Positions 1 through 8,368 of a stretch of 64,000 nt of DNA are shown here, piece by piece. The position numbers were made by a program, and so were the translations under genes. The DNA lies in NCBI GenBank assembly GCA_001899855.1, contig MKWR01000004.1:124001-188000 (forward strand), given 5' to 3'. This DNA is from Lysobacterales bacterium 63-13 (GTDB lineage: Bacteria; Pseudomonadota; Gammaproteobacteria; Xanthomonadales; Rhodanobacteraceae). The first letter of the stretch is position 1, and the number at the start of each line of letters is the position of its first letter. Below the pieces are notes generated by a model. That model did no database searches. It was not told the DNA's origin and worked only from the letters and a program-made list of their open reading frames with translations.

Positions 1-191
1 GCCGCATCCGGCAACGGTGCCTCGACGCCAAGCACATCGAGCGCCCGCGCCAGAGTGCTTGCCGAGGCCAGCAAGGTCTGTTCCTGGCCTTGCCGCAACA
101 CCGCCTCGGTCTGCCGCACGAACTGCCAGCCCGCCCAGGGCAAGGTCAGCGTGGACAAGGCGACGATGAGGAGTTTCAGGCGCAGGGACAT
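1..191 (-). CDS. Sensor histidine kinase N-terminus (partial, runs off left edge); probable PdsS-type kinase of the dedicated sortase system
   Basis: Reverse-strand translation MSLRLKLLIVALSTLTLPWAGWQFVRQTEAVLRQGQEQTLLASASTLARALDVLGVEAPLPDAA: signal anchor plus periplasmic start; lies just downstream of a response regulator on the same strand, in a sortase locus. Confidence 0.65.
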   Translation of the reverse strand, partial: MSLRLKLLIVALSTLTLPWAGWQFVRQTEAVLRQGQEQTLLASASTLARALDVLGVEAPLPDA

Positions 192-195
192 GGGT

Positions 196-262
196 GGGGA
201 GCCGGGAATAGGGAGTCGGGAATCGGGAATGGGAAGAGCCGGCCCGCGCCAACCCATTCCCG
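196..262. repeat. Inverted GGGAATCGGGAAT repeat (large hairpin) between the sortase-system response regulator and histidine kinase genes
   Basis: gggaatagggagtcgggaatcgggaatggg ... cccattcccgattccctattcccgg. Confidence 0.75.
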
Positions 263-267
263 ATTCC

Positions 268-963
268 CTATTCCCGGCAAACCCACCTGTACCCCGCGCC
301 ATGCACGGTATCGATGGCGTCGAAGGCGGGGTCGATGGCGATGAACTTGCGGCGGATGCGCTTGATGTGCGAGGTGATGGTGGCGTCGTCGACGACGACC
401 TGGGCATCGCGCATCAGTTGCTCGCGGCTTTTCACGTGGCCGGGAAAGCGCACCAGGGTGTGCACCATCCAGAACTCGGTGACGGTCAGCGGCACTTCCT
501 CGCCGTTCCAGCTCACGCGCATGCGCTCGGATTCGATGCGCAAGCGGCCTTCCTCGTGGATGCTGTCGGCAGCCGTCGGCTTGCGCATGGCTTCCATGCG
601 CCGGAACAGGGCGCTGATGCGAGCGGCCAGTTGATGGAAGGAGACATCCTTGGCCAGGTAGTCATCGGCACCGAGGCGCAGGCCGGAAATCACATCGAAA
701 TCCGAATCGCGTGCAGTCAGGAAGATGATCGGCAGCGTTGCCGCCTTGGCGCGCAGGTTGCGGCACAGGTCAAAGCCGCCTTCGGGTTCGTCGCCGAGGC
801 CGACATCGATGATGACCAGTTCCGGCATGCGCTGGGCAAAGGCGCTCTCGGCTTCGACACGACCGGCATAGCCGCGCACTTCATATCCGGCGCGGGTCAG
901 TGCTTCGACATAGTTGGCCCGGATCAGCGGCTCGTCTTCGACGATGGCGATGCTGCGCGGCAT
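268..963 (-). CDS. Response regulator, OmpR/PhoB type (proteobacterial dedicated sortase system response regulator)
   Basis: MPRSIAIVEDEPLIRANYVEALTRAGYEVRGYAGRVEAE...: receiver domain plus winged helix; divergent from the VIT/VWA sortase target and sortase. Confidence 0.85.
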   Translation of the reverse strand: MPRSIAIVEDEPLIRANYVEALTRAGYEVRGYAGRVEAESAFAQRMPELVIIDVGLGDEPEGGFDLCRNLRAKAATLPIIFLTARDSDFDVISGLRLGADDYLAKDVSFHQLAARISALFRRMEAMRKPTAADSIHEEGRLRIESERMRVSWNGEEVPLTVTEFWMVHTLVRFPGHVKSREQLMRDAQVVVDDATITSHIKRIRRKFIAIDPAFDAIDTVHGAGYRWVCRE

Positions 964-1135
964 GGGAGGACTCCTTTTCGGTGCAGCGAGCTTACGCAGC
1001 GCCATGCCTGCGCCGCAATGCGTCAGACGCGATTGCCCGCAAAACGCCACAACTGATCGTGATGCGGCCAGCGCGCCGCCGCGCATCGGCCCGCGCCGCC
1101 CGCTGCAATGGCATCGACCCCGGCAGGAGCGTGCG

Positions 1136-3151
1136 ATGAAAGCGAAAAGAGATGAAACCAACACCGATCTGCAACGCGGCTTCGAGCCGCTGCGCACGAT
1201 CTTCGCCGTCCTCATCCTGCTCCTCGGCTTCGCCGCCGCGGCGCGTGCGGAAACCGGTTTCGGCACGATCAAGGCAACGGCCAGGGACGGCCAACCATTC
1301 GAGCTCGTTGCGCTGGCCAGCGATGTCCACTACACAATCGGCGGACTCGTCGCCGAAGCCAGCATCCGCCAACGCTTCAGCAATTCAAGCAGCGAATGGG
1401 TCGAGGCGCAGTACCTGCTGCCGCTGCCCGAAGGTGCCGCCGTGCACGACATGACCCTGCGCGTCGGCGAGCGCGTCATCGTCGGCGAGATCCGCGAAAA
1501 GGAACAGGCGCGCAGCGAGTACGTCGAAGCCGCGGCAAGCGGCAAGCGCGCCGCTCTGGTCGAGTCGGATCGGGCCAACCTGTTTCGCACCGCCGTGGCC
1601 AATATCGCCCCCGGCGAGACGATCGAGGTCGAGGTGCGCTGGTGGCAGCAGATCGCCTATCGCGATGACCGCTTCGTGCTGACCTTGCCGCTGACCTACA
1701 CCCCGCGCTATGTCGCCCGGGCCAGCGGAGATGGCGAGGAGACGATCGCCGCAGATCCCGCCAGGCCGGCGACCACCCGCGACGACCTGCACAGCGCCGT
1801 CGCCCCGCGCGTCGCCGTCAGCATCGATCTCGATCCCGGCTTGCCGCTGCGCCGCGTCGAGAGTCCCAGCCATGCCTTGAAAGTGACCCGCAGCGGCACG
1901 CGTTATGCCATTGCCCTGGCCGATGGCAACGTCGGTGCCGATCGCGATTTCGTCCTCGAATGGGCCCCCGTGCTGGGCGCATCACCGGCCTCGGCCGTGC
2001 TTGCCGAAACGGTCGATGGCGAGACCTATGCGATGGTCATGATGTTGCCGGACAGCCAGCTGGCAAATCCGCTGCCGCGCGAGCTGATCCTTGTCATCGA
2101 CACCTCGGGATCGATGGAGGGCGAGTCGATCAAGCAGGCGCGCGCGGCGCTCGATCTGGCCCTGTCGTCGCTGCGCCCAGGCGATCGCTTCAACGTCATC
2201 CAGTTCAACTCGGTGACCGAAGCGCTGTTCCCCGATGCCGTCGCGGCGACGCCTGCCGACGTGGCGCTGGCGCGTGAATGGGTAGCCGGCTTGCGTGCCA
2301 ACGGCGGCACCGAGATGCTCGATGCCCTGCGTACCGCGCTGCGCGGCACGCCACCTGCAGGCCATGTGCGCCAGGTCGTCTTTGCCACCGATGGCGCGGT
2401 CGATGACGCAGCCGGTCTCTATCGACTGATCGATCACGATCTCGGCCAGTCGCGCCTGTTCCCGATCGGCATTGGCAGCGCGCCGAATGCGCAGTTCATC
2501 GAACGCGCGGCAACCTCGGGGCGTGGCTCATCCGTGGTCATTCGTGGTGCGGGCGAAGTCGGCGAGCGCATGCGTGAACTGTTCGCCAAGCTGGATCGTC
2601 CGGCTCTGCGCGACCTTGCCCTGAGCTGGCCCGGCGTTGCCGACAGCTATCCGCAGCGCCTGCCCGATCTCTATGCCGGTGAGCCGCTGATGGTCGTCGC
2701 CAGGCTGTCGAACCTGCATGGCACGCTCGAAGCACGCGCCGCCAACAAGGCAACGACCTGGAGCAAATCGCTGCCACTGGATCGTGCCGCCAGCATGCCC
2801 GGCATTGCGCGCTTGTGGGCGCAACGCAGGATCGAGAGTCTCGAACAATCAATCGATCGCGGTGCGAAGCCTGCAGACGTGCGCGAGCAAGTGCTGCAAC
2901 TGGCCATCGACCATCACCTGATCAGCGCCTACACCAGCCTGATCGCGGTCGAACAAGCGCCGGCGCGTGACGGTGCCGATGACCTGGCTTCCCGACGCAT
3001 CGCCAATGGCCTGCCGGCCGGCTCTCTGGCCTACGCCGCGACCGCGACATCGGCACCGCTGCTGGAACTGGTCGGGCTGATCCTGTTGCTCATGGCCGCG
3101 CTGCTCGCCGGGGCCGCACGGTGCCGCGCCACGCCCACTTCGCCCGCCTGA
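1136..3151 (+). CDS. VIT + VWA domain protein, marine proteobacterial sortase target family
   Basis: N-terminal VIT domain, VWA MIDAS motif (LILVIDTSGSMEGES), C-terminal TM helix plus basic tail; upstream of a class GN-like sortase. Confidence 0.88.
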   Translation: MKAKRDETNTDLQRGFEPLRTIFAVLILLLGFAAAARAETGFGTIKATARDGQPFELVALASDVHYTIGGLVAEASIRQRFSNSSSEWVEAQYLLPLPEGAAVHDMTLRVGERVIVGEIREKEQARSEYVEAAASGKRAALVESDRANLFRTAVANIAPGETIEVEVRWWQQIAYRDDRFVLTLPLTYTPRYVARASGDGEETIAADPARPATTRDDLHSAVAPRVAVSIDLDPGLPLRRVESPSHALKVTRSGTRYAIALADGNVGADRDFVLEWAPVLGASPASAVLAETVDGETYAMVMMLPDSQLANPLPRELILVIDTSGSMEGESIKQARAALDLALSSLRPGDRFNVIQFNSVTEALFPDAVAATPADVALAREWVAGLRANGGTEMLDALRTALRGTPPAGHVRQVVFATDGAVDDAAGLYRLIDHDLGQSRLFPIGIGSAPNAQFIERAATSGRGSSVVIRGAGEVGERMRELFAKLDRPALRDLALSWPGVADSYPQRLPDLYAGEPLMVVARLSNLHGTLEARAANKATTWSKSLPLDRAASMPGIARLWAQRRIESLEQSIDRGAKPADVREQVLQLAIDHHLISAYTSLIAVEQAPARDGADDLASRRIANGLPAGSLAYAATATSAPLLELVGLILLLMAALLAGAARCRATPTSPA

Positions 3152-3166
3152 ACCTGGAGCATCGAC

Positions 3167-3352
3167 ATGGACTTTTCGCAGCTCACCTGGAATCCACTGC
3201 TGTCGCCTCATGCCGACAACGCCGACGACGATGCCGGCGACTGGCTTGGCGGTGAGGCCTGGGTCACCCCGCAACCCTTTGCCGCCGAATGCTTCGCCGC
3301 CATCGACGCGCCCCGCGCCGAGGATCCGGGCAATGACTGGATTCCGCTCTGA
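3167..3352 (+). CDS. Small acidic hypothetical protein (61 aa) between sortase target and sortase
   Basis: MDFSQLTWNPLLSPHADNADDDAGDWLGGEAWVTPQPFAAECFAAIDAPRAEDPGNDWIPL; purine-rich ctggag upstream of ATG, 15 bp after the previous stop, same strand. Confidence 0.5.
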   Translation: MDFSQLTWNPLLSPHADNADDDAGDWLGGEAWVTPQPFAAECFAAIDAPRAEDPGNDWIPL

Positions 3353-3401
3353 GCAAAACCGACCACTGCCGATTGCAGGTGAGACAACGAGGATGCGTGC
3401 C

Positions 3402-3977
3402 ATGAAATCCACGACACTGCGCCGCGTCGCCTTGCTGCTGGCCTTGTGCGCCTGCGCCCCGCTCGGGCACGCCGCCTACATCAACGCCAAGGCCGAACTC
3501 GCGCAGATCCTCTTGCAGCGTGCCTGGCAGCAGCGCGAGCAGAGCGGGGTTGCGGTGAAACCCTGGCCGTGGGCCGATACCGTGCCGGTCGCGCGCCTGC
3601 GGGTCGCCCGCCTGGGTGTCGACGAGATCATCCTCAGTGGTGATTCCGGGCGCACGCTGGCTTTCGGGCCGGGCTGGGCGGAATCAAGCGCCATGCCCGG
3701 AGGGCCCGGGTTCAGCGTGGTCAGTGCGCACCGCGACACGCATTTTGCCTTTCTGCGCGATATGCAGGTTGGTGATCGCATCGAAATAGATGGCGGGCAA
3801 GGCCCGCGCTCGCTGCGTATCGCCAGCCTGCGCATCGTCGATTCGCGGCACGAGCGCATCGAAACCGCGACGGATGTCGACGTGCTGCTGCTGGTCACCT
3901 GCTATCCGTTTGATGCGCTCGCTGCCGGTGGGCCACTGCGCTATGTGGTGGCCGCAGTGGCCGATCCGCATTCCTGA
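3402..3977 (+). CDS. Class GN-like sortase
   Basis: Conserved SAHRDTHFAFL (catalytic His), LLVTCYPF (catalytic Cys) and GGPLRYVV (Arg); signal peptide. Alternative ATG at 3393. Confidence 0.9.
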   Translation: MKSTTLRRVALLLALCACAPLGHAAYINAKAELAQILLQRAWQQREQSGVAVKPWPWADTVPVARLRVARLGVDEIILSGDSGRTLAFGPGWAESSAMPGGPGFSVVSAHRDTHFAFLRDMQVGDRIEIDGGQGPRSLRIASLRIVDSRHERIETATDVDVLLLVTCYPFDALAAGGPLRYVVAAVADPHS

Positions 3978-4020
3978 TCGCGAACGGGGCTGCTGCCCCG
4001 CTCGCTGCCCGGCAAGGGGC

Positions 4021-4446
4021 TTACTCGCCCGCAGGTGCCTGCATGTCCGTGCCGCTTTCGCCGTGCCCGCGCTTGTCCATGCGCTGGTGACGATGCTCGC
4101 GACGGTCACGGCGATGCTCGCCACGCTGCTCAAGGCGCCAGGTCATGTAATCCGCATAGGCCTTGTCACCCAGCGCGCTGCGCAGTTTCTGCCGCGACTC
4201 GTCACGCAGCTTCTCGCGCTCGGCGCGCGTCTTTTCCATCAGCGCGCGCTGGGCGGCGCGGCTCTCATCCTCGATGCGGACGATGGCATCACGCTGGGTC
4301 TGGGTCAGGCCCGGAATCGTCGCGAGCTTTTCCGCGCGGGCTTGCGGATCCGCATCGACGCGTGGCCCCGATCCGGCGTAGGCGGCGCTCGCCAGCAGGG
4401 TGACCAGCAGGGAGGCCGCTAGAGTCCTGGCTTTGAATGTGTTCAT
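4021..4446 (-). CDS. Small periplasmic Spy/CpxP-like protein (LTXXQ-like)
   Basis: Signal peptide MNTFKARTLAASLLVTLLASAAYA, then LTQTQRDAIVRIEDESRAAQRALMEKTRAEREKLRDESRQKLRSAL; divergent from a two-component system. Confidence 0.65.
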   Translation of the reverse strand: MNTFKARTLAASLLVTLLASAAYAGSGPRVDADPQARAEKLATIPGLTQTQRDAIVRIEDESRAAQRALMEKTRAEREKLRDESRQKLRSALGDKAYADYMTWRLEQRGEHRRDRREHRHQRMDKRGHGESGTDMQAPAGE

Positions 4447-4720
4447 GGACGTTTCCTTCAGTGGGTGGGGATACGCGCCGATGCCGGCAAGCCTGGGTGG
4501 GTGATGCAAGGACATGCTTGCGGGAAGGGTCAGGCAGCGGGGGTGCTGCCATTCGGGTCGGTGTCGTCGCCTGCCGCATCGTCGCGTGATCCAAGCTTGC
4601 CCCGCGATTGCGCAGGCAACGCAGAGAAATCGTGGATATTCTGCGCAGATTGCGCGGACACAGCCGGCTCGCGCTATCGTGCCGCATGACATCCCGGCTT
4701 GAAGGCCCGCAGCCATCCCC

Positions 4721-6214
4721 ATGAATCTGCGTCTGTGGCAACGCCTGTTCCTCACCTTTGCCGCCCTGGCCAGCATTGCCCTGGCCGGCTTCGTGATCTG
4801 GCAGCAGCAGGCGTTCCGCAGGGGCTTCCTTGCCTATCTAGACCAGGCTGCGCTGGAGCGCCTGCAACCGGTCAGTGACCGCCTTGCCGAGGCGTATGAC
4901 GAAAATGGCAATTGGGATTTTCTGCGCAACGACACGCGCCAGTTTGGCGAGTTGATCCTGCCCGAGCGCCACCGCGCGCAACGCCAGTCGAAGCAGGTCG
5001 AGCGCCTGCGCGAGGCGCTGCCGCCTGCGCAGGATGCACAGGCCGACGCCGCGCACCGGCATCCATCCCCGGCATGGCGCGAACACGAGCGTGAGCGCGA
5101 GGGACGCCGACGCGTGCTCGAGGGCAACCTGTTGTCGCGCTTGCTGCTGGTCGATGCGCAGGGAGCGCCGGTGGTTGGAGATCCGGCGATTGCCCGCGGT
5201 TCCGCCAGTGTGCCGATCATGCTCGATGGCGAGCGCGTCGGCAGCCTGTTGCTGGCGGCGCTGCCGAGGATACGCAGTGCTGCCGACCTGGCCTTTGCCC
5301 GCGAGCAGTTGCGCAATGCGCTGATCGCCGGTGTTGCCATCCTTGCCCTGGCCCTGCTGCTGGCCTTTGCCCTGGCGCGCTGGCTGCTGACGCCGGTGCG
5401 CGAACTGGCTGCCGGCACGCGCGCGCTGGCCGCGGGCGACTACAGCCGGCGCATGGGCGACCGTCGCCGCGATGAACTCGGTGCGCTGGCCGCAGACTTC
5501 AATCATCTGGCGCGCACCCTCGAGCAACACCGCGAAGCGCGCCGCCGCTGGGGTGCGGATATCGCGCATGAGTTGCGCACCCCGCTGAGCATTTTGCGCG
5601 GCGAGATCCAGGCCCTGCAGGATGGCGTGCGCACGGCGACGCCGGCGGCACTCAATTCCTTGCACGCCGAATGCGAGCGCATGGGCGGCCTGATCGAGGA
5701 TCTGTACCAGTTGTCGCTGGCCGATGCCGGTGCGCTTGAATACCGCTTTGAACCGCTGGACATGGGCGAAGTGCTTGCCGAGGCGCTGGAAACGCAGTTG
5801 CCCAGCCTGGAAGAATCCGGACTGGCCGTGGCAACGGCGATCGCCCCGGTTCCAACCATCCGTGGCGATGCGCGTCGCCTTGGCCAGCTCATCGACAACC
5901 TGCTGATGAACACGCGCCGCTACACCGATGCCCCGGGCCGCCTGCGCATCGAGCTCAGTGCCGTGGCCGGCGAAGTCATTCTTGTCCTCGAGGACAGCGC
6001 GCCCGGCGTGCCGCCAGATTCGCTGGAGCTGTTGTTCGATCGCCTGTACCGGGTCGATGCCTCGCGCAATCGCGCCGCCGGTGGCGCCGGCCTCGGCCTC
6101 GCCATCTGTCGCGCCATCGTGCTGGCCCACGGCGGCCACATCGCAGCCTCCGCGTCCGCACTCGGCGGCCTGCGCATCGAGGTGCGCCTGCCGGCCATCG
6201 GGGCCGGCGCATGA
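4721..6214 (+). CDS. Sensor histidine kinase (BaeS/CpxA-like; HAMP, HisKA, HATPase)
   Basis: Two TM segments, HAMP, H-box [16 protein letters not shown]-box [11 protein letters not shown]-box AGLGLAI; overlaps the following response regulator by 4 bp. Confidence 0.9.
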   Translation: MNLRLWQRLFLTFAALASIALAGFVIWQQQAFRRGFLAYLDQAALERLQPVSDRLAEAYDENGNWDFLRNDTRQFGELILPERHRAQRQSKQVERLREALPPAQDAQADAAHRHPSPAWREHEREREGRRRVLEGNLLSRLLLVDAQGAPVVGDPAIARGSASVPIMLDGERVGSLLLAALPRIRSAADLAFAREQLRNALIAGVAILALALLLAFALARWLLTPVRELAAGTRALAAGDYSRRMGDRRRDELGALAADFNHLARTLEQHREARRRWGADIAHELRTPLSILRGEIQALQDGVRTATPAALNSLHAECERMGGLIEDLYQLSLADAGALEYRFEPLDMGEVLAEALETQLPSLEESGLAVATAIAPVPTIRGDARRLGQLIDNLLMNTRRYTDAPGRLRIELSAVAGEVILVLEDSAPGVPPDSLELLFDRLYRVDASRNRAAGGAGLGLAICRAIVLAHGGHIAASASALGGLRIEVRLPAIGAGA

Positions 6215-6909
6215 ATGCAGCTGCCCATGTGCTGATCATCGAGGACGAGCCGAAGTTGTCGGCCTTGATGAGCGACTATCTGCTCGCTGCCGGTTTCCGC
6301 ACCAGCATCCTCGACAACGGCAGTCTAGCGCTGGACTGGATCCACCAGCAGCGGCCCGACGCGATCCTTCTCGACATCAACCTGCCCGGCGTCGACGGCC
6401 TCACCCTGTGTCGGCAGATCCGCGCCTTTTCCGCGGTGCCCATCCTCATGCTCACCGCGCGGGTCGAGGAGATCGACCGCCTGCTTGGCCTCGAACTCGG
6501 TGCCGACGATTACATCTGCAAACCGTTCAGCCCGCGCGAGGTCGTCGCGCGGATTCGCGCCGTGCTGCGTCGCAGCCGCCCGCCGGATGCGCCGCTCGAG
6601 CCGGCGGTGGTGCTGGACGAGGAGCGCTTCGAGGCGCGCGTGCATGGCCATGCGCTGAGCCTGACCCCGGTCGAGTTTCGCCTGCTCGGCAAACTGAGCA
6701 GCCAGCCCGGTCGTGTTTTCTCCCGCGAACAACTGATTGGCGCGCTTTATGCAGATCATCGCGTGGTCAGCGATCGCACGGTGGACAGTCACGTCAAGAA
6801 CCTCCGGCGCAAGCTGATCGAAGCGGGGATCGACCCGATTTCGGCCGTTTACGGCGTCGGTTACCGGTTCGAGCTGCCGGTCGACGAGGACGAGCGCCCT
6901 CGGCGTTGA
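6211..6909 (+). CDS. OmpR-family response regulator (BaeR-like)
   Basis: [18 protein letters not shown]... receiver, [19 protein letters not shown]-terminal winged helix. Confidence 0.9.
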   Translation: MNAAAHVLIIEDEPKLSALMSDYLLAAGFRTSILDNGSLALDWIHQQRPDAILLDINLPGVDGLTLCRQIRAFSAVPILMLTARVEEIDRLLGLELGADDYICKPFSPREVVARIRAVLRRSRPPDAPLEPAVVLDEERFEARVHGHALSLTPVEFRLLGKLSSQPGRVFSREQLIGALYADHRVVSDRTVDSHVKNLRRKLIEAGIDPISAVYGVGYRFELPVDEDERPRR

Positions 6910-7006
6910 GCCTTCGTGCCGGTGTACAAATCGGCCACTGGCTGTCATAACACTTTCACAGATCGATCCATTACCTGGCATGGGTCGAGGAAACGAGGGA
7001 GATCAC

Positions 7007-7573
7007 ATGCTCGACAACACCATCCTGGTCAAGACGGCAGCCGGCCGACTCGAAATCGACGAACGCAAGCTGAAGATCGGGGCGCGCCAGCGCATGGTGC
7101 TGATCTCGATCAACGGCGAGCGCACGATTGAAAGCATCCGCACCCAGTTCATCGCCATCAACGACATCGGTGCCCTGCTGGACGAGCTGATGGGGCTCGG
7201 CCTGGTCGAGATTGCCGACGCCACGCTCGCCCTGGAGACCGGTGCCGCTGCCGCGTTGCCGGATTTCAGCCCGCCCGGCAGCCCGGTTGCCCAGGCGGTT
7301 GCCAAGCCTGTCGAAAAGCCCGCCGCCAAGCCGGTCGTGGCAGCGCATGCGGCCAGCAACGATGGTTATGTGCAGGCGCGTGAATACATGAGCCGCGTGC
7401 TCAGCGCCAAGGTCGGCCTGCGCGCCTTCCTGTTCACCCAGAAAGTCGACAAGAGCGATTCCGCCGAAGCCCTGCGCGAGCTGCTGCCGGAATTCCGCCG
7501 CCTGTTGCGGAAAAGCCTCGATGCCAGTCGCGTCGCGGAATTCAGCGCACATGCGGAAGAACTGCTCGGCTAG
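7007..7573 (+). CDS. Hypothetical protein, two predicted domains joined by an Ala/Pro/Lys linker
   Basis: MLDNTILVKTAAGRLEIDERKLKIGARQRMVLISINGERTIESI... linker AKPVEKPAAKPVVAA, then helical C-terminal part. Confidence 0.7.
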   Translation: MLDNTILVKTAAGRLEIDERKLKIGARQRMVLISINGERTIESIRTQFIAINDIGALLDELMGLGLVEIADATLALETGAAAALPDFSPPGSPVAQAVAKPVEKPAAKPVVAAHAASNDGYVQAREYMSRVLSAKVGLRAFLFTQKVDKSDSAEALRELLPEFRRLLRKSLDASRVAEFSAHAEELLG

Positions 7574-7731
7574 TTCGACGGTTCAGATATCGACTCGGCC
7601 TGCACAACCCGGATCACGGGAGAGCGCAGTCACAAGGCGGATTGCTTTATCGAGAGTTTTTCGAAGTTCATGAATTTCCGTTTCTGAGTACGTTTGCAAT
7701 AATCTCGTTACGGAGCAACGGGAGAGTTGGC

Positions 7732-8268
7732 ATGTTTTGGGTTCTGCTGGTTGTCGTTCTGGTGTTTGTGGTTTTGACTGTCGTCGCTGCTGGCAAGGCT
7801 GGAAATGCTCGCGGGGCATCTGTCGGGTTTCCGTATCAGCCGGGCAAAGCGCTGTTCTCCGCCGCGGAGCGATCGTTTCTCGGCGTGTTGGATCAAGCTG
7901 TGGGCCCGGAGCATCGAGTCTTTGGAAAGATTCGCATCGCGGATATCGCCGTGATCAAGCCGGGTCTGGGGAAGTCGGCGCGCCAAGGGGCTCTCAATCG
8001 CATTGCCTCCAAGCACTTTGACTTCGTCCTCTGCCGAGCCAGTGACCTGTCCGTGCTGTGTGCAATCGAGCTCAATGACAGCTCGCATGCGTCCCAGCGG
8101 GCGCAAGCCCGCGACAACTTTGTCGCCAATGTCTGCCTGGCGATCAATCTGCCGCTGCTGCAGATACCTGCCCAGCGTTCGTACTCGATAGCGGAAATAC
8201 GCGCCCGCTTGCAGCCATTCACCGGCACACCGGATACGGCGCTGGCTGCTGGCACAGCCCCTTCCTGA
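7732..8268 (+). CDS. DUF2726 domain-containing membrane-anchored protein
   Basis: N-terminal TM helix, then LFSAAERSFLGVLDQAVGPEHRVFGKIRIADIAVI...FDFVLCRASDLSVLCAIELNDSSH, typical of DUF2726. Confidence 0.75.
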   Translation: MFWVLLVVVLVFVVLTVVAAGKAGNARGASVGFPYQPGKALFSAAERSFLGVLDQAVGPEHRVFGKIRIADIAVIKPGLGKSARQGALNRIASKHFDFVLCRASDLSVLCAIELNDSSHASQRAQARDNFVANVCLAINLPLLQIPAQRSYSIAEIRARLQPFTGTPDTALAAGTAPS

Positions 8269-8368
8269 GAACACCCGCAGTCCTGTCCATGCGCCCAGCG
8301 CTGGACGAATGCGGCCGCGGCAGGCACGATTGCCTGTTCGATTTTGTTCTCCGGATCTTCGCAAGCGC

